A DNA stretch of 64,000 nt from Begonia masoniana (Eukaryota > Streptophyta > Magnoliopsida > Cucurbitales > Begoniaceae), in contig CM039503.1 of assembly GCA_022432975.1 (NCBI GenBank), positions 55,922,466 through 55,986,465 of the forward strand, read 5' to 3'. Each line of letters opens with the position of its first letter. The first letter of the stretch is position 1. The notes under the pieces are model-generated. The model was not told the origin of the DNA. It ran no database searches and worked only from the letters and a program-made list of their open reading frames with translations. The position numbers and the translations under genes are program-made. Shown here one piece after another: positions 11,146 to 23,539 of this stretch.

Positions 11146-11791
11146 TGTAAGGGTCCCTCCTTTGATGAGGGAACCCATTTGCAATCAAAGTCTCCATTGA
11201 TTGCTAGTTGTGGTTGGTGGCTGCAATTGGAGACTTTAAAGTCTCAAATTGCTGCAAGAAGGCAAAGCTTCCTTCTTTCCTTGCGTACACATTCCTTATT
11301 TTAAGGAACGTGTCTCCCTCCATTACTCTATAAATAGAGGGTTGAGGAGATCGTCCAGATCATCCGAAAATGTAGATCGTCAAGGATCTAAGAGAAGAGA
11401 CGGAGGTCATCTTCTGGAAGAGGAAGAGAAATAGTGGGGTGAGAATTTTTGGAGGGAGAGAAAAGAAAGGTGTGAAAGAAAAATAGGTGTGGTGCTTGTG
11501 TGCACAGTGAGAATTCTAAGAGTGGTGATTTCTCTTAGTGAATATTTTCTAGGATATTCGATATCTAGAAAAATATTGTAAATCCTATTTTTCATAGTGA
11601 GATCTTTCTGGACTCGGTCCCCGTGGTTTTTTCTCGATTTGGGTTTCCACGTAAAATTCTCGGTGTTCAATTTTCTCTTATTTCTTGGCCGTTATTATTT
11701 TACGGTAGTGGGAAAATATTCTTGGTATTTTCGGATCACATCTGCTATCGTTTCTCGTACTCGCCAGATTTATTCATTATTTTTCCCAACA
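11146..11791 (+). repeat. First LTR of the tandem array
   Basis: A 646-bp LTR starting TGTAAGGGTCC and ending CCCAACA. It carries a TATA box (TATAAATA, 11329-11336). It is directly followed by a primer-binding site. Confidence 0.9.
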
Positions 11792-11940
11792 GTGGTATCA
11801 GAGCTAGGTTGTTATGACGGGAAAGATGAAGGCGCTATTGCAGAAAGACAGTTGTGCTGTCTTCATCGGGTGATAGGCCTACACTTGAAGACGAGAGAAG
11901 TGAAACAAAGGCAGATGAAGACTCTACGTATTTCTCAACA

Positions 11941-12583
11941 AAGGGTCCCTCCTTTGATGAGGGAACCCATTTGCAATCAAAGTCTCCATTGATTGCTAGT
12001 TGTGGTTGGTGGCTGCAATTGGAGACTTTAAAGTCTCAAATTGCTGCAAGAAGGCAAAGCTTCCTTCTTTCCTTGCGTACACATTCCTTATTTTAAGGAA
12101 CGTGTCTCCCTCCATTACTCTATAAATAGAGGGTTGAGGAGATCGTCCAGATCATCCGAAAATGTAGATCGTCAAGGATCTAAGAGAAGAGACGGAGGTC
12201 ATCTTCTGGAAGAGGAAGAGAAATAGTGGGGTGAGAATTTTTGGAGGGAGAGAAAAGAAAGGTGTGAAAGAAAAATAGGTGTGGTGCTTGTGTGCACAGT
12301 GAGAATTCTAAGAGTGGTGATTTCTCTTAGTGAATATTTTCTAGGATATTCGATATCTAGAAAAATATTGTAAATCCTATTTTTCATAGTGAGATCTTTC
12401 TGGACTCGGTCCCCGTGGTTTTTTCTCGATTTGGGTTTCCACGTAAAATTCTCGGTGTTCAATTTTCTCTTATTTCTTGGCCGTTATTATTTTACGGTAG
12501 TGGGAAAATATTCTTGGTATTTTCGGATCACATCTGCTATCGTTTCTCGTACTCGCCAGATTTATTCATTATTTTTCCCAACA
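11941..12583 (+). repeat. Second (middle) LTR of the tandem array
   Basis: Nearly identical to the first LTR, but the initial TGT is missing, as is about 40 bp before it including the purine tract seen at the other internal-LTR junction (12762-12771). The middle LTR is therefore shared by two internal segments, with one damaged junction. Confidence 0.88.
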
Positions 12584-12773
12584 AGTGGTATCAGAGCTAG
12601 GTTGTTATGACGGGAAAGAATGAAGGCGCTATTGCAGAAAGACAGTTGTGCTGTCTTCATCGGTGATAGGCCTACGAACGTTGAAGACGAGAAAGTGAAA
12701 CAAAGCAGATGAAGACTCTACTTATTTCTCAACAAGACTGGAGATACCTTATCATAAGTCGGGAGGGGGAGTT

Positions 12774-13419
12774 TGTAAGGGTCCCTCCTTTGATGAGGGA
12801 ACCCATTTGCAATCAAAGTCTCCATTGATTGCTAGTTGTGGTTGGTGGCTGCAATTGGAGACTTTAAAGTCTCAAATTGCTGCAAGAAGGCAAAGCTTCC
12901 TTCTTTCCTTGCGTACACATTCCTTATTTTAAGGAATGTGTCTCCCTCCATTACTCTATAAATAGAGGGTTGAGGAGATCGTCCAGATCATTCGAAAATG
13001 TAGATCGTCAAGGATCTAAGAGAAGAGACGGAGGTCATCTTCTGGAAGAGGAAGAGAAATAGTGGGGTGAGAATTTTTGGAGGGAGAGAAAAGAAAGGTG
13101 TAAGAGAAAAATAGGTGTGGTGCTTGTGTGCACAGTGAGAATTCTAAGAGTGGTGATTTCTCTTAGTGAATATTTTCTAGGATATTCGATATCTAGAAAA
13201 ATATTGTAAATCCTATTTTTCATAGTGAGATCTTTCTGGACTCGGTCCCCGTGGTTTTTTCCCGATTTGGGTTTCCACGTAAAATTCTCGGTATTCAATT
13301 TTCTCTTACTTCTTGGCCGTTATTATTTTACGGTAGTGGGAAAATATTCTTGGTATTTTCGGATCACATCTGCTATCGTTTCTCGTACCCGCCAGATTTA
13401 TTCATTATTTTTCCCAACA
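12774..13419 (+). repeat. Third LTR of the tandem array
   Basis: 646 bp, starting TGTAAGGG after a purine tract (GGGAGGGGGAG) and ending CCCAACA. It differs from the other two copies at several scattered positions, so it is slightly diverged from them. Confidence 0.9.
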
Positions 13420-14220
13420 GTCAGTCCTTACCCTTCCCCCTCTCCGGTACTCTTTCTTCTTTGTTATATGCCTCAATCGTGTTGATCAAGCTTAATCATT
13501 TTCAACCATTAACTTAAGTTGCAAAGACTGCATTATTCGATGTTTTACCTGGTTTGAATGAAATGAAACTCTGTCAATTTAGCTTTGAGAATGGTGATTT
13601 CATTGAAACTTGACATTCAATTGGCCAAATTTTACAGCTCTGGAGATTCTGGTGGTGGCATTGTTGCCAAAGATGCAGTTGGAAATGATGTAACAGCAGC
13701 TGAATGGCTAAAAAACAAATGGTCCAGGAGATCGAACTCTAACGTAAGGATTGAAAAATCGTAATCTATCGACGCCAAAGAACATCGGAGTTATGTCGAA
13801 CAAAGTTCTGAATTATGACTATCCAACTTGTTTGGTCTTCAGGGAGATCCTACCTACCTAGAGAAAGATAAAACTCTCGCAACATACGGAATCAACGCCG
13901 TCTGCACTCACCTCGGGTGCGTGGTGCCGTGGAATCAAGCCGAGCACAAGTTCATCTGCCCCTGCCATGGATCCCAGTACAATGACCAAGGAAGGTGGTT
14001 CGAGGACCTGCTCCACTGGTAACTTCATAAATGATCTCTGCCACTTGCAAATACGTTAATCTGAAGGTAAATTCATCTGGGTTGATCAAACATTAATGAA
14101 CTTGGTTTTGCAGTCGTTGGCACTGGTGCATGCTGATATTGACGACGGGAAGGTTGTGTTCGTGCCATGGGTGGAAACAGATTTCAGAACTGGCGATGCT
14201 CCTTTGATGTGCCTACGATC

Positions 14221-14793
14221 CCCAACCGTCAACCACAAACACCAGGTATGAATTTTAATCATTATCATTTTTATCTACTAATTGGTTTGTGTTTTCTTTT
14301 TTAGGTAAAGTCTTTTAAAGCTTGGAATAACGTGGCTTGAAGGAAAGACGCACTTGGCAAAAGAATGGCGCGCATGTCTTGAAGGAGAGACACGCATGAG
14401 AAAACATGATCAAGTCCAAATAGTCAAGGGACAAAGAATTTAAGTCATTCTCGTGAGACGAAATCACATTTTGTCCACTCATATTCGAAGGAGGGGTTTG
14501 TCCCCTTTAAGACAATTTTTGTAAAATATTTTCTATCTTTTTTATTTTGGACAAATAGTTGCACGTTAGAAAAGGGATTTAAGCACAAGGATGGGTAAGG
14601 AGCTCTTTTTTAAAGACACGTTAGCAGCTTCTTGTTTAAGGGTTTCAGCACCGTAGATGGCGCACTCCAGCAATCAGCCGCACACTCGTAGCCGTGGCCA
14701 AACGCTCCAACGACTAATTCCTTTTTCGTTTCTTCTTTTCCTTTTCAGTAGCATCTTTGTCTATTTAGAGATTTTCTGAATGATTGGTAAAGG
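14221..14793. other. Unassigned sequence between petC remains and solo LTR
   Basis: No protein recognised. A T-rich stretch ending in TTTTCAG near 14745-14750 resembles a splice acceptor. The five bases AAAGG at 14789-14793 are the left target duplication of the next element. Confidence 0.4.
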
Positions 14794-16877
14794 TGTTGGG
14801 AATAATGTGCCCAACAAGCAAATGTTATGAACATTTTTATTGCTGTAATTAATAAATAAATTTTATGATTAATTTTTATGTTTGCATTATTAGATATGCT
14901 TTCTAAATTCAAAGAAAATTTTTTGATTATTTGTGCAATTTTAAATTTACATATATGTTGATATATGTGAGATTAAATTTAAAAAGAAATAATCATAATA
15001 GTCCATGACTTATATTTGAAGTAAATGATCTTCAAATTAATAAAGTCATAAATACAGTTAACTTCGTTGAGAACGTATAGTCAAATCTCGACTATATATG
15101 TAGTGACATAAAGTGATTGTATTTTATATAATATGATTATATAGGACTGGACCAGATGAAATTATATTGTTCTTATAATATCCGCTAAATGAAGAACAAT
15201 TAATTTTATCATAATGATGGTCATATATGTATGATCTTAATTCATTGTATTTAGTAGACTCCTATTTCATTTTAATTTATTATTTGATTTACTCGGTACA
15301 GTTTTGTATGAGTTGCATTACATAAACCTTGTATTTTGGGAATAAATTAAATGAGTAGCTGAGAATGCTAACATTGATACAATGAAATCCATAATATAAG
15401 ATTCTCTTGTTTGTTAGTTCAGGGATTGAATAATTAGCGCGCAAATTCATAAATGTTATGAATTAATTATTTAATCAAGAACTAATGGTAGTCAAGGATA
15501 AATATGTAATATGAGAGGTTAACGGATTTTATACCTAGCTCTATTACGAATCTTAATGGAGGATTAATACATATGTAATGACTATATCAATGGACATTAC
15601 TTTCAGTAAATATGCTTTATAGTTCTAAGAGTGCAACTCTAGGTATTTAGTGGAATTACTCTAGAGTTAATAATTGTGTTATTTAATATAAAGAGTTTAT
15701 ATTAATTAACAAATATTATTGGAGCTTATAACTATAGGTCCATCGGTCCCTCTGTTATCTTATATCACTATTTAATTTCCATGTTATAAGAATAAATATA
15801 TAAATGATTAATCATTTATAAACACTCAAATGAATATATTGTTATTCAAAATATATAAATAGTTTTTATATTTTGAATTCAAAATAAAATATCTCATTAG
15901 ATGAAATATTTTTAAGGGATTTAAATTAGATTTGAAGAATCTTATCAGATGAGATTTGATCTTCAAATTTGAAGTTAATTATGTAACAAACTATCAAATC
16001 AAATTTTTGAAATTTGAATAAAAGTAGATCTGGAAAATCTGATCAAATTATATTTGATCTACAGTTGACTTATACTTTGTTTACTATTTAAAAGTATATC
16101 TGAAGAATATCATAAGATGAGATTATCTTGAAAAGTAGTTTTCATAAATATATTCTAAAAACTGTTTTTAGATTATATGATTAATCGATAAATTGATTTA
16201 TTAGATAAATCAACTGCTAATCAAATTAGATTTGATTAGATAAGATTTATTTTTTCAAAATTAATTTTTATTAAAATAAATCTAAAAAAAAAAAATTTAT
16301 AATAGATCTATAAAATCGTCAAATGTGATTTGACAAAGGAGAGAGAAAATAAGAAAAAAAAAAGATATCTAATCCCTAGAGAAAAGGTGTGACCTTTCCG
16401 TATTCGATTTTAGAAAAACGTTTTCTAAGATTGAAGAGAAACGTCTCATGTGTTGAGAACACGTCTCTCCAGAAATATAAGAGTGTATTATTCTTGTAAG
16501 AGGGACGCCCACACGTCAGGAAATTTAAGTGTAAAGAACTTCAGAGAAGACTCGACGGTTTCAAAGTCTTCGGAAAAACATCTGATCCTGAGTTAAAGCT
16601 GTTAAGATCAGACGGGAGTACCTGAGTAAAAGCGTTGCTCCAATAGGTATATTCTTTTATTATTTCACAATCTAAATTCTAATAATTTTTCTCAATGTAA
16701 ATTGTTTACATTTTGAAAAATTACATATTTCTCAAAAATAATTTCTTTTAGACTAACGATCCAATTTATGGTTTTTTGATGATTTTAAAATAGTTTTAAA
16801 GTTATAGGATAACGCATGTTACTATTATTATGAATAATAGTGAATTCCGCCATGCGTAAGGACCTCGAAAACCAACA
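14794..16877. mobile_element. Probable solo LTR, 2.1 kb
   Basis: A single AT-rich unit bounded by the short inverted ends TGTTGGG and CCAACA, flanked by the perfect 5-bp duplication AAAGG (14789-14793 and 16878-16882). No internal ORF, primer-binding site or second LTR copy is visible. This fits a solo LTR left by recombination between the LTRs of a long-LTR element; the orientation is not certain. Confidence 0.75.
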
Positions 16878-16882
16878 AAAGG

Positions 16883-17500
16883 GTCTTTGACCAATTTGAT
16901 AATAGAAGTTTTTTTGTCGTTCGTCAGAGTGATCTCCCTCGTTTACTGGGTTCTGTTGATCGGCTAGTGATTTCCGATTCGAAGTCCCATTCGATGTCTC
17001 TTCCTCTTGGTGCGTATTATCCAGAAGGAAAGCGTCACGATGATTCTAGATTCGGTGCGTAACATCCGAATTCAAGACACCCAATTGCCCTCCAAGTTTC
17101 ATGGTTCACTAGAGACTTTCTTCATTCCTTCCACTCCACCGTTGCCTTCTGAAGAGTTTGCAAGTGAGTTTACCTCAAGCTCGACTGTTTTTTTTTTTTT
17201 TTTTTTTTTTTGGGTTAAACCCGAGAACACCAATTGTTCTAACCATTTTATATTGCTTCAGCAAGCCTTTGATCCTGCTCAGCTGAGAGATTTGTAGGAC
17301 CAAAGTACATCATCCCTGGTGATCTTCCTAAATACATCTCTCCAAACTCTATCTTTCTTCCTTGTAGTTCATATATTTGTTACCAGATTACTTTTCCAGG
17401 CTCTGGATGAACATTTAAAGTTACTTCTCTGGCCAATACAATTCTAAACTTGCCTATAAGCATTGCTTAATTCTGCAGCAATGTAACCTTCTGATGTATG
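16883..17500 (+). other. Exon-like fragments of an unrecognised gene
   Basis: Downstream of the solo LTR an acceptor-like GTTCGTCAG at about 16918-16926 is followed by a stretch that reads as protein (LVISDSKSHSMSLPLGAYYPE) and then a donor-like TTCGGTGCGT near 17055. Two further open pieces (DTQLPSKFHGSLETFF and QAFDPAQLRD) follow in different frames, separated by a poly-T run (17190-17212). I do not recognise the family. The frames do not join, so this is at best a broken gene interrupted by the LTR. Confidence 0.3.
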
Positions 17501-17939
17501 TTTTTTTCGACTTCATCGATAGTAAACTTTCTTTCACAGATTTCAGGTCGTGACAGGAATAAATTGAATATATAAACAAAATATTAAAAACTTACTAAGA
17601 CATACAATCGTGACAACAAATTGAATGATAACCACAAATTCGGTGAGGGCATTTTTGTATTTTCCGTTTAGAAAAAGTCTACTTTTCATTAATGAAAAAA
17701 AGAAGAGTTTTCATTTTCATTACCAAAAAATGGAGTCTACAGTAACAGATAGCAATGGAAGAGCGGGTAACGACAGTACAACCTTTTACAGAGACCAACG
17801 ATCAGCATACAGCTGACGATCCATCCTCTAAAAAACAAATGTAAATCTTAAAAAAAATGATACAAAAAGTCAAACAATGAACAATAATACAAGCTTAAAA
17901 TACATTGAATTCATGTCTCTCGATTATTGTATTGATTAT

Positions 17940-19132
17940 TTACAGAAAATCAGCTATGTCCAAACTCTCTGGAATTTCAAAGTCGAACAAGCTGCTGCAG
18001 TAGCTTTCCTTTTCATCCTCGGTGCTGGTACTGTTGATATAGGTAGACGATGAAGTCAACGGAGTTGAATTCTGGTTGATGTAATTCAGAGACTGGAGAT
18101 TCAAGTTTTCCGGCAAATGAGACGTCATGTGATCAGAATAACTACTGGTACACGCAACATTCGGTTGGTTTGCGAAAAAATTCGACAACTCCGAAGGAAC
18201 TAGATTTTGATCTGAATTCGGATAGCTATAGTAATTCAACGACGGCGATGAAGTAGACGAAGAGAGAACTTCCAAATTCTCTTGCATAAGCTGTTGTTTC
18301 ATCTCCAGCGAGAAAGCATCTTGTACAGGCGTCTGATAATACCCATTTTCCAGCTGGTGTTGTTGATCAGAATTCATCAAAAGTTGGTGATTTTCTTGGA
18401 AATTTTTGGGAAAGGAAGAAGATGGGTCATGTTGTTTGGATCTGGATAGGATTGAGGATAGTCTTAGAAGTTCCAAAGTTATGGCGGTCGGCTGGTTTCC
18501 GACTAAGTTTGAGAGGTTGAGAAGAGAAAGCTGATTGCAGAAGGCTGCGTTGAGGATGGAAGATAGGTCGTGAAGATCGAGCTTAGGAGCATGAGTGACT
18601 GGATCGATTCCCATTTTCAGAAGTCTCTTCTTTATATGAGTATTCCAGTAATTCTTGATTTCATTATCGGTCCTCCCCGGCAAACGAGAAGCTATTTCCG
18701 ACCATCTAGGAAGGAAAAAAAACATTTACTTCTTTGCTTAAACAGCCATAAAAACAGCCATGAACATGTTTACTTTAGTAGATTCTTACTTGTTTCCCAG
18801 CATGCTATGGAGTTGAATTATCGTCTCTTCTTCTTCGAATGAAAATCTTCCTCTTTTGATATCAGGTCTGAGATAGTTAGTCCATCGGAGACGACAACTC
18901 TTTCCACATCTTTCAAGCCCTGCAAACACCCAATACTAAACTACATCAAAAACAGACAGAAAAAGCTAAACTGGTCGGAAAATTGTCGTGAAAAATTACC
19001 AGCATTTTTTGGAAGAGTACGCCAGTTGCCCGGTCCATGAGTCTGAATATAGCTTACGAGCAAACGGTCCTCTTCAGTGGTCCAAGGCCCTTTCTTCAGT
19101 CCATTTTTAACACAGCAAGGAGCTCTCCCCAT
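17940..19132 (-). CDS. R2R3-MYB transcription factor (MYB41/74/102-like)
   Basis: Three exons on the minus strand: 19132-19000, 18919-18790 and 18705-17940, giving 342 residues with GT-AG introns at the positions usual for R2R3-MYB genes. R2 begins [21 protein letters not shown] and continues [23 protein letters not shown]3 covers [18 protein letters not shown] to [16 protein letters not shown]. The following [20 protein letters not shown] matches the group that includes Arabidopsis MYB41, MYB74 and MYB102, linked to drought, wounding and suberin or cuticle control. Exact orthology is not settled. The C-terminus is Ser/Asn-rich and ends in an acidic patch ([17 protein letters not shown]), a likely activation region. 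The protein should act in the nucleus. Confidence 0.93.
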
Positions 19133-21838
19133 TGTCTACAATGGCAGTTTTCCTAATCTTTGGAGAAGCCTTCGAATTGGAAAATGGCGATTGCTGGTTA
19201 TCATGGGGAAGAAGATGGATATATATACACTTTTGTTGCAGCTTCTAGGCCTGAAATAATTTGAAGTCAAAGGGATTGGCGCCGGCCTGTAGCCATGTGT
19301 CATCTTTACATTTGTCATTGTAAAACATTTTCATGGCTGACATTGGCTGCATATTCGAGATTAAACTTTTAGACTAATTGTCTTTCGAAGAACGAGGACA
19401 TCGTGGGTATATATCATTGCTTACATGACATCATCGTACGTAATAAAATCACAACCAAAAGCCACCGTAGACACAGTGTATAAAACATTAAAACTAGTGA
19501 TTTTATCCTCGTTGCTTTCGAAGAAATACATCAGTTCCGACTTCCGAGCAATGTATGTCTTATAGATGTCAGGCGATGAACGGTGATCGGTCTGTCAAAA
19601 TTCGATCCATTTTTACTGGCATTTATCTGAATAATGCTTAAAATATACCAAATAGAACCTTCTTTTTTTTAATCTTAGTATGGTTGCATGCATGTATGTA
19701 AGTATGTATAGTCAAGGTTGACATTAATGGATATATGGGTACAGAGCAGGTATACATAGAGATCAAAAAGTCTACAGGAAGATTTTCGTAGAATTCTTCC
19801 GTTACCTTCCAACATTAAGTTTACTTGTTCATCAAGCTCGGTAAAGCTTGCTGGTTAAGGTTAAGTTTTCGTTAGCATATCGCAGAAAGCACCAATTCCT
19901 CGACCCTTCTTTTTCATTGGTTTCCTCCATTTCCTACTTTGTTCTTTACCTTTCACATTGCTTTACTTAACTCATTTTGCTTCAGCCTATCTCTATCTAT
20001 TTATACGCAAAGTTTTGAGTTTGATGCAGCAAAAGTCTAACAGTAAAAAAGAAGTTATTGTTTTTAATACGTAGATTTACGAAAAACAACTGTGAGAGTT
20101 CGTCCTGTGAAAGCAAATAATATCTAAAATTCTGTTGATTATGAAGATCTATTTCATATTAGTGGGAGTACACAATCTTAAATCACTTGGGAGAGTCGAA
20201 ATTGAGTACTTTACAAGTAGAGTTTCTCTTATTATTTAATACAATGCGTTTTGAACTAATATCAAGAATAATTACGTGCGGGCTTCGACCCAAAATAGAC
20301 AATATTGTACTAAGAGTACCGGAGCACTGAAGGACACCGCAACAACAGAAGACATAACTTTAGAGATTGATGATTAATTGAGAGTTGACTATTAATTCTA
20401 GGGTTTGAGGATCAGAATAGGGTTTATGATAAGATTTGAGAACTAGAAACATCAGTGAAATGGGATTATAAAATTTGTGGGTACAATGTTTTCGATCTCA
20501 TACCAGTCCACCAACCCAACCCTTTGGAGACGACGAAGTGTCACATTGATGACACGTAGAAACCTAAAAAAGACCATCTCAAATTTCCAAGCTGGAAGAT
20601 CAAGGCCACGTAATGAATATGGACAAGGACTAGGCCAGTTTTAGGGTTGACCCTTCTCCAACTTCAACTAAAAAGCTATACTCCCTTTGAAATATTGGCT
20701 CCCTTAGATCACAGATCTGTTGCTTTATCAGCGGAAATTCATTCTGGGCAGGAAGTCAAAGCCTTTGACAAACGACCAACTAAATTTCATCCACTCTTTA
20801 TCTAACAAACACAACAGTAATTAGTCAACCTTTTTATTTTATTCTAAACTAATGACTTGCCCTTCCTTGGTTCTAGAAAACTTCTAAATTTGTACCCATA
20901 ATTAGAATCAGGGATGTCATAAAACATGTTCTTGAAGTTTTAGCACGTTTTAGTGATCTCGAATGTTTTTCTTAGCAACTCGAAAGTTTGAGAATTTGTT
21001 TAATTATCGATCGTAATTTGAACTAGTTTGTAATAACAACGGATGAATCTCTCAAACGGCCCGACATGGCGACGTAATTTTGAGTGCATATGTTTGATTG
21101 GTTGGTGGAGATACGTAGTTTGCTTGTGTTCACATCTCTAGATTGAGTAAAGTTTTAGTAAATGTGTAAAAAGAACACACAGATTTGGTAGATATGCTTA
21201 GGTTGAGATTGCAAACTGTTTTATATGTCATCACATTCTCCACGATTCTTACAAACTTTGACTGTGTCCCAATGTCTTCAAATTATGCAGCTTTTGTGAC
21301 ATTTTACTAAAACCCACCTTAATTAGGTGAGTAATTAGCATCAAGAATATAAAGTGTTTTGTAAATGAATTGGCTTATCTTCAGCTCCGGCATCAGACAA
21401 GGCCGGAGTTCAGGCCTGACCAGCCTTGGGAAGAAGATCGAGGCCATTGCCAACCCAAATTTGGGTGGTCCGACGTCAAGCTCTCTGGTAGAAACCAAGT
21501 AACGAGCATATTGAGGTCACTTATTCTTGTGACTTGTGAGGGCATATTAAGGATCAAAACCAAGTAATGGAATTACAGTAACACATTATTTAAATGTGGT
21601 TTTGAGGTGTACTATACAAATAAGATTTCATCTACAACTATTACAAGGTCTTTGGAAGAAAAATTCAAGAGTAAAGTCGCGCAAGCCTTAATTCAAAATA
21701 TACAATATTGTACTACTTGATGGAGATTGAGATATTACATTTAAAATGTTCATGTTCTAATACGCGCCTAGTAAGCTGTTTTCCATGTTTTTTTAACCAC
21801 AATGATGTACATAACCATGTGTGTTGTTTATAATGAAA
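19133..21838. other. Intergenic region upstream of the MYB gene
   Basis: No coding sequence recognised on either strand. It includes the MYB promoter (directly above 19132), generic AT-rich sequence and one copy of a dispersed repeat at 20155-20335. Short ORFs such as 21370-21567 have no family resemblance. Confidence 0.5.
20155..20335 (+). repeat. Dispersed repeat, copy A
   Basis: A degenerate copy of a roughly 200-bp unit with the landmarks CACAATCTTAAATCACTTG, a TACAATGCGTTTTGA block and a CGACCCAAAATAGACAATATTG block, in that order. The same landmarks recur at 34.7-35.2 kb (reversed), 51.2 kb and 55.7 kb. Confidence 0.65.
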
Positions 21839-22680
21839 TATTTTAAAGGGTTTAATACATTTTCACCCTCAAAGTATAAATTTTTTTTTAAAAAAACCCC
21901 CTCAAACTATGAACCATAACAAAACAAACCTTAAACTATCAAAAACCTAAAAAAAAACTCTGGCGATTGAACAATATCTCCCCGTTCTGTATTTTACACA
22001 TAGAACGGGAGACCGTTCTTTTTAGAACGGTCCCCCATTCTAAAGGGGGTAAATGCTACGTGGATTACCTTCTTTACTTTATAAATTAATTTAAAAAATA
22101 TAAAACGATATTCAATTTAGTTGAAATTTTTACCACATGTTCACACATTATGGGAATATAATCTGAAATTTTTTGTGATTTTATAACACTTGTATAATTT
22201 ATTATAATTATTTTTTATAAAATAATTAACTAAAATTACCATTTATTTTACAAGTGTTATAAAATCACGAAAATTTTCAAATTATATTCTCATAATGTGA
22301 TGAACATGTGGTAAAAAGTTTAAGTAAATTGAATATAGTTTGATATTTTTTTAAATTTTTTTATAAAGATTCTCCTTCCCTTTATAAAGGTTTCTCTTCC
22401 CTAAATACTAAACGATATTCAATTTACTTGAAATTGTTACCACCTATTCACCATAATATTAGAAGATAATTGGAAAATGTTTGTGATTTTATAACATTTG
22501 TATGATTTATTATAGGGAAAAGTACCATTTAGACCCCAACGTATGGGGTCAGTAGCCATTTGGTACCTAACGTTTGTTTTGTACCCAATCAAACCCTAAC
22601 GTATAAAACGTTTACAATTTAAACCCTACCGTCAATTTTTTAATTAAATTTAACATATTCTTTTCAAATTTCCCAAATTA

Positions 22681-22689
<9 letters not shown>

Positions 22690-22764
<75 letters not shown>
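22690..22764. repeat. Long CT microsatellite
   Basis: A run of about 75 bp of CT repeats preceded by a C tract, inside the nested Mutator-like element. Confidence 0.95.
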
Positions 22765-22767
<3 letters not shown>

Positions 22768-23539
22768 AATTAAATTTAACAAAAAGATTTCTGATTTCTG
22801 ACGAAGAAGACGACCCAGAGGAAAAGAAATTAAAACCAGGAAACCCTTTCGATGATTTCAGCTACAAACGCAGAAAATTTGACGAAGATGATGAAATGCA
22901 GAAACTTTATTCACGTTAGCGATTTCAGTGAGCGAGCTTTCACTGGCTTTCGCATCCTCTTCTTCCCGCTATCGCCATTGTCGTCTTCTTCGTCGTCGTC
23001 CTCGTCGAGATAGTCGAATTTCTGGTCATCGGTGGCGTTCGCAGATCATTGAATGTTCCCAGAATTAGTGGAGGGAGGGGGAGAGGGAGGGGGAGGGGGG
23101 TAATTTGGAAAATTTGAAAAGAATCTGTTAAATTTAATTAAAAAATTGACGGTAGGGTTAAATTACAAACATTTATACGTTGGGGGGGATTGGGTAAAAA
23201 AAAAGTTGAAAGAAGATAATCCCACATGACATTTGCCCCCTTTAGAACGGTGGCCGTTCCTTTTTAAGCACGGTCCCCTGTTTTGTTATAGTTTAATACT
23301 TTGAAGATTTTTTTATTTTTTAAAAAAAATCATACTTTGAGGTAAAAAATGTTATTTAAGGTCTATTTGAAAAAAAAGAATAATGTTCTCCATACAAAAC
23401 CTTGATACCAAAAAAATATTTTTTTTGATGCCGTAATGTAGGGTGAGTCTTCTATTTTTATATATTGTTTTTAATTTTTAGGCATGAACCTAGTAATTCT
23501 TTGTAATTAAATAAAAAAAACAAATAATTTATTATATTT

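Larger units (their letters stand above)
11146..13419 (+). mobile_element. Tandem miniature LTR retrotransposon (three LTRs, two internal segments)
   Basis: The insertion has the structure LTR-internal-LTR-internal-LTR and is flanked by the 5-bp duplication GTCAG (11141-11145 and 13420-13424), so the whole array sits in one target site in petC intron 2. Each internal segment (about 150 and 190 bp) starts with an initiator-Met primer-binding site, TGGTATCAGAGC. It encodes only a short remnant resembling the start of a copia gag (KMKALLQKDSCAVF). No pol is present, so the element is non-autonomous, TRIM-like in form though its LTRs are long for a TRIM. Confidence 0.9.
10774..14220 (+). pseudogene. 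petC: petC pseudogene (chloroplast Rieske iron-sulfur protein)
   Basis: A decayed five-exon gene for the cytochrome b6f Rieske subunit. Exon 1 10774-10812 begins MASTSLSSATSSQ. Exon 2 10891-11132 holds the end of the transit peptide and the membrane anchor ([16 protein letters not shown]). Exon 3 starts at 13638, exon 4 runs 13843 to about 14020, and exon 5 starts at 14114. The 2Fe-2S boxes CTHLGC and CPCHGSQY are intact. Lesions: an in-frame TGA at 10951; a frameshift in exon 3 near 13715; a Gln-to-stop TAA near 13744 in the conserved TQGLK segment; loss of two codons after PTYL; a one-base loss near 13993 that turns GRVVRG into GRWFE; and a degraded C-terminus. Intron 2 holds a retrotransposon. 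A functional copy must exist elsewhere, since this subunit is essential for photosynthesis. Confidence 0.9.

Noticed and set aside
11407..13517. Recurring 60-130 codon ORFs on both strands
   Set aside because: They repeat with the three LTR copies and reflect LTR sequence, not genes.
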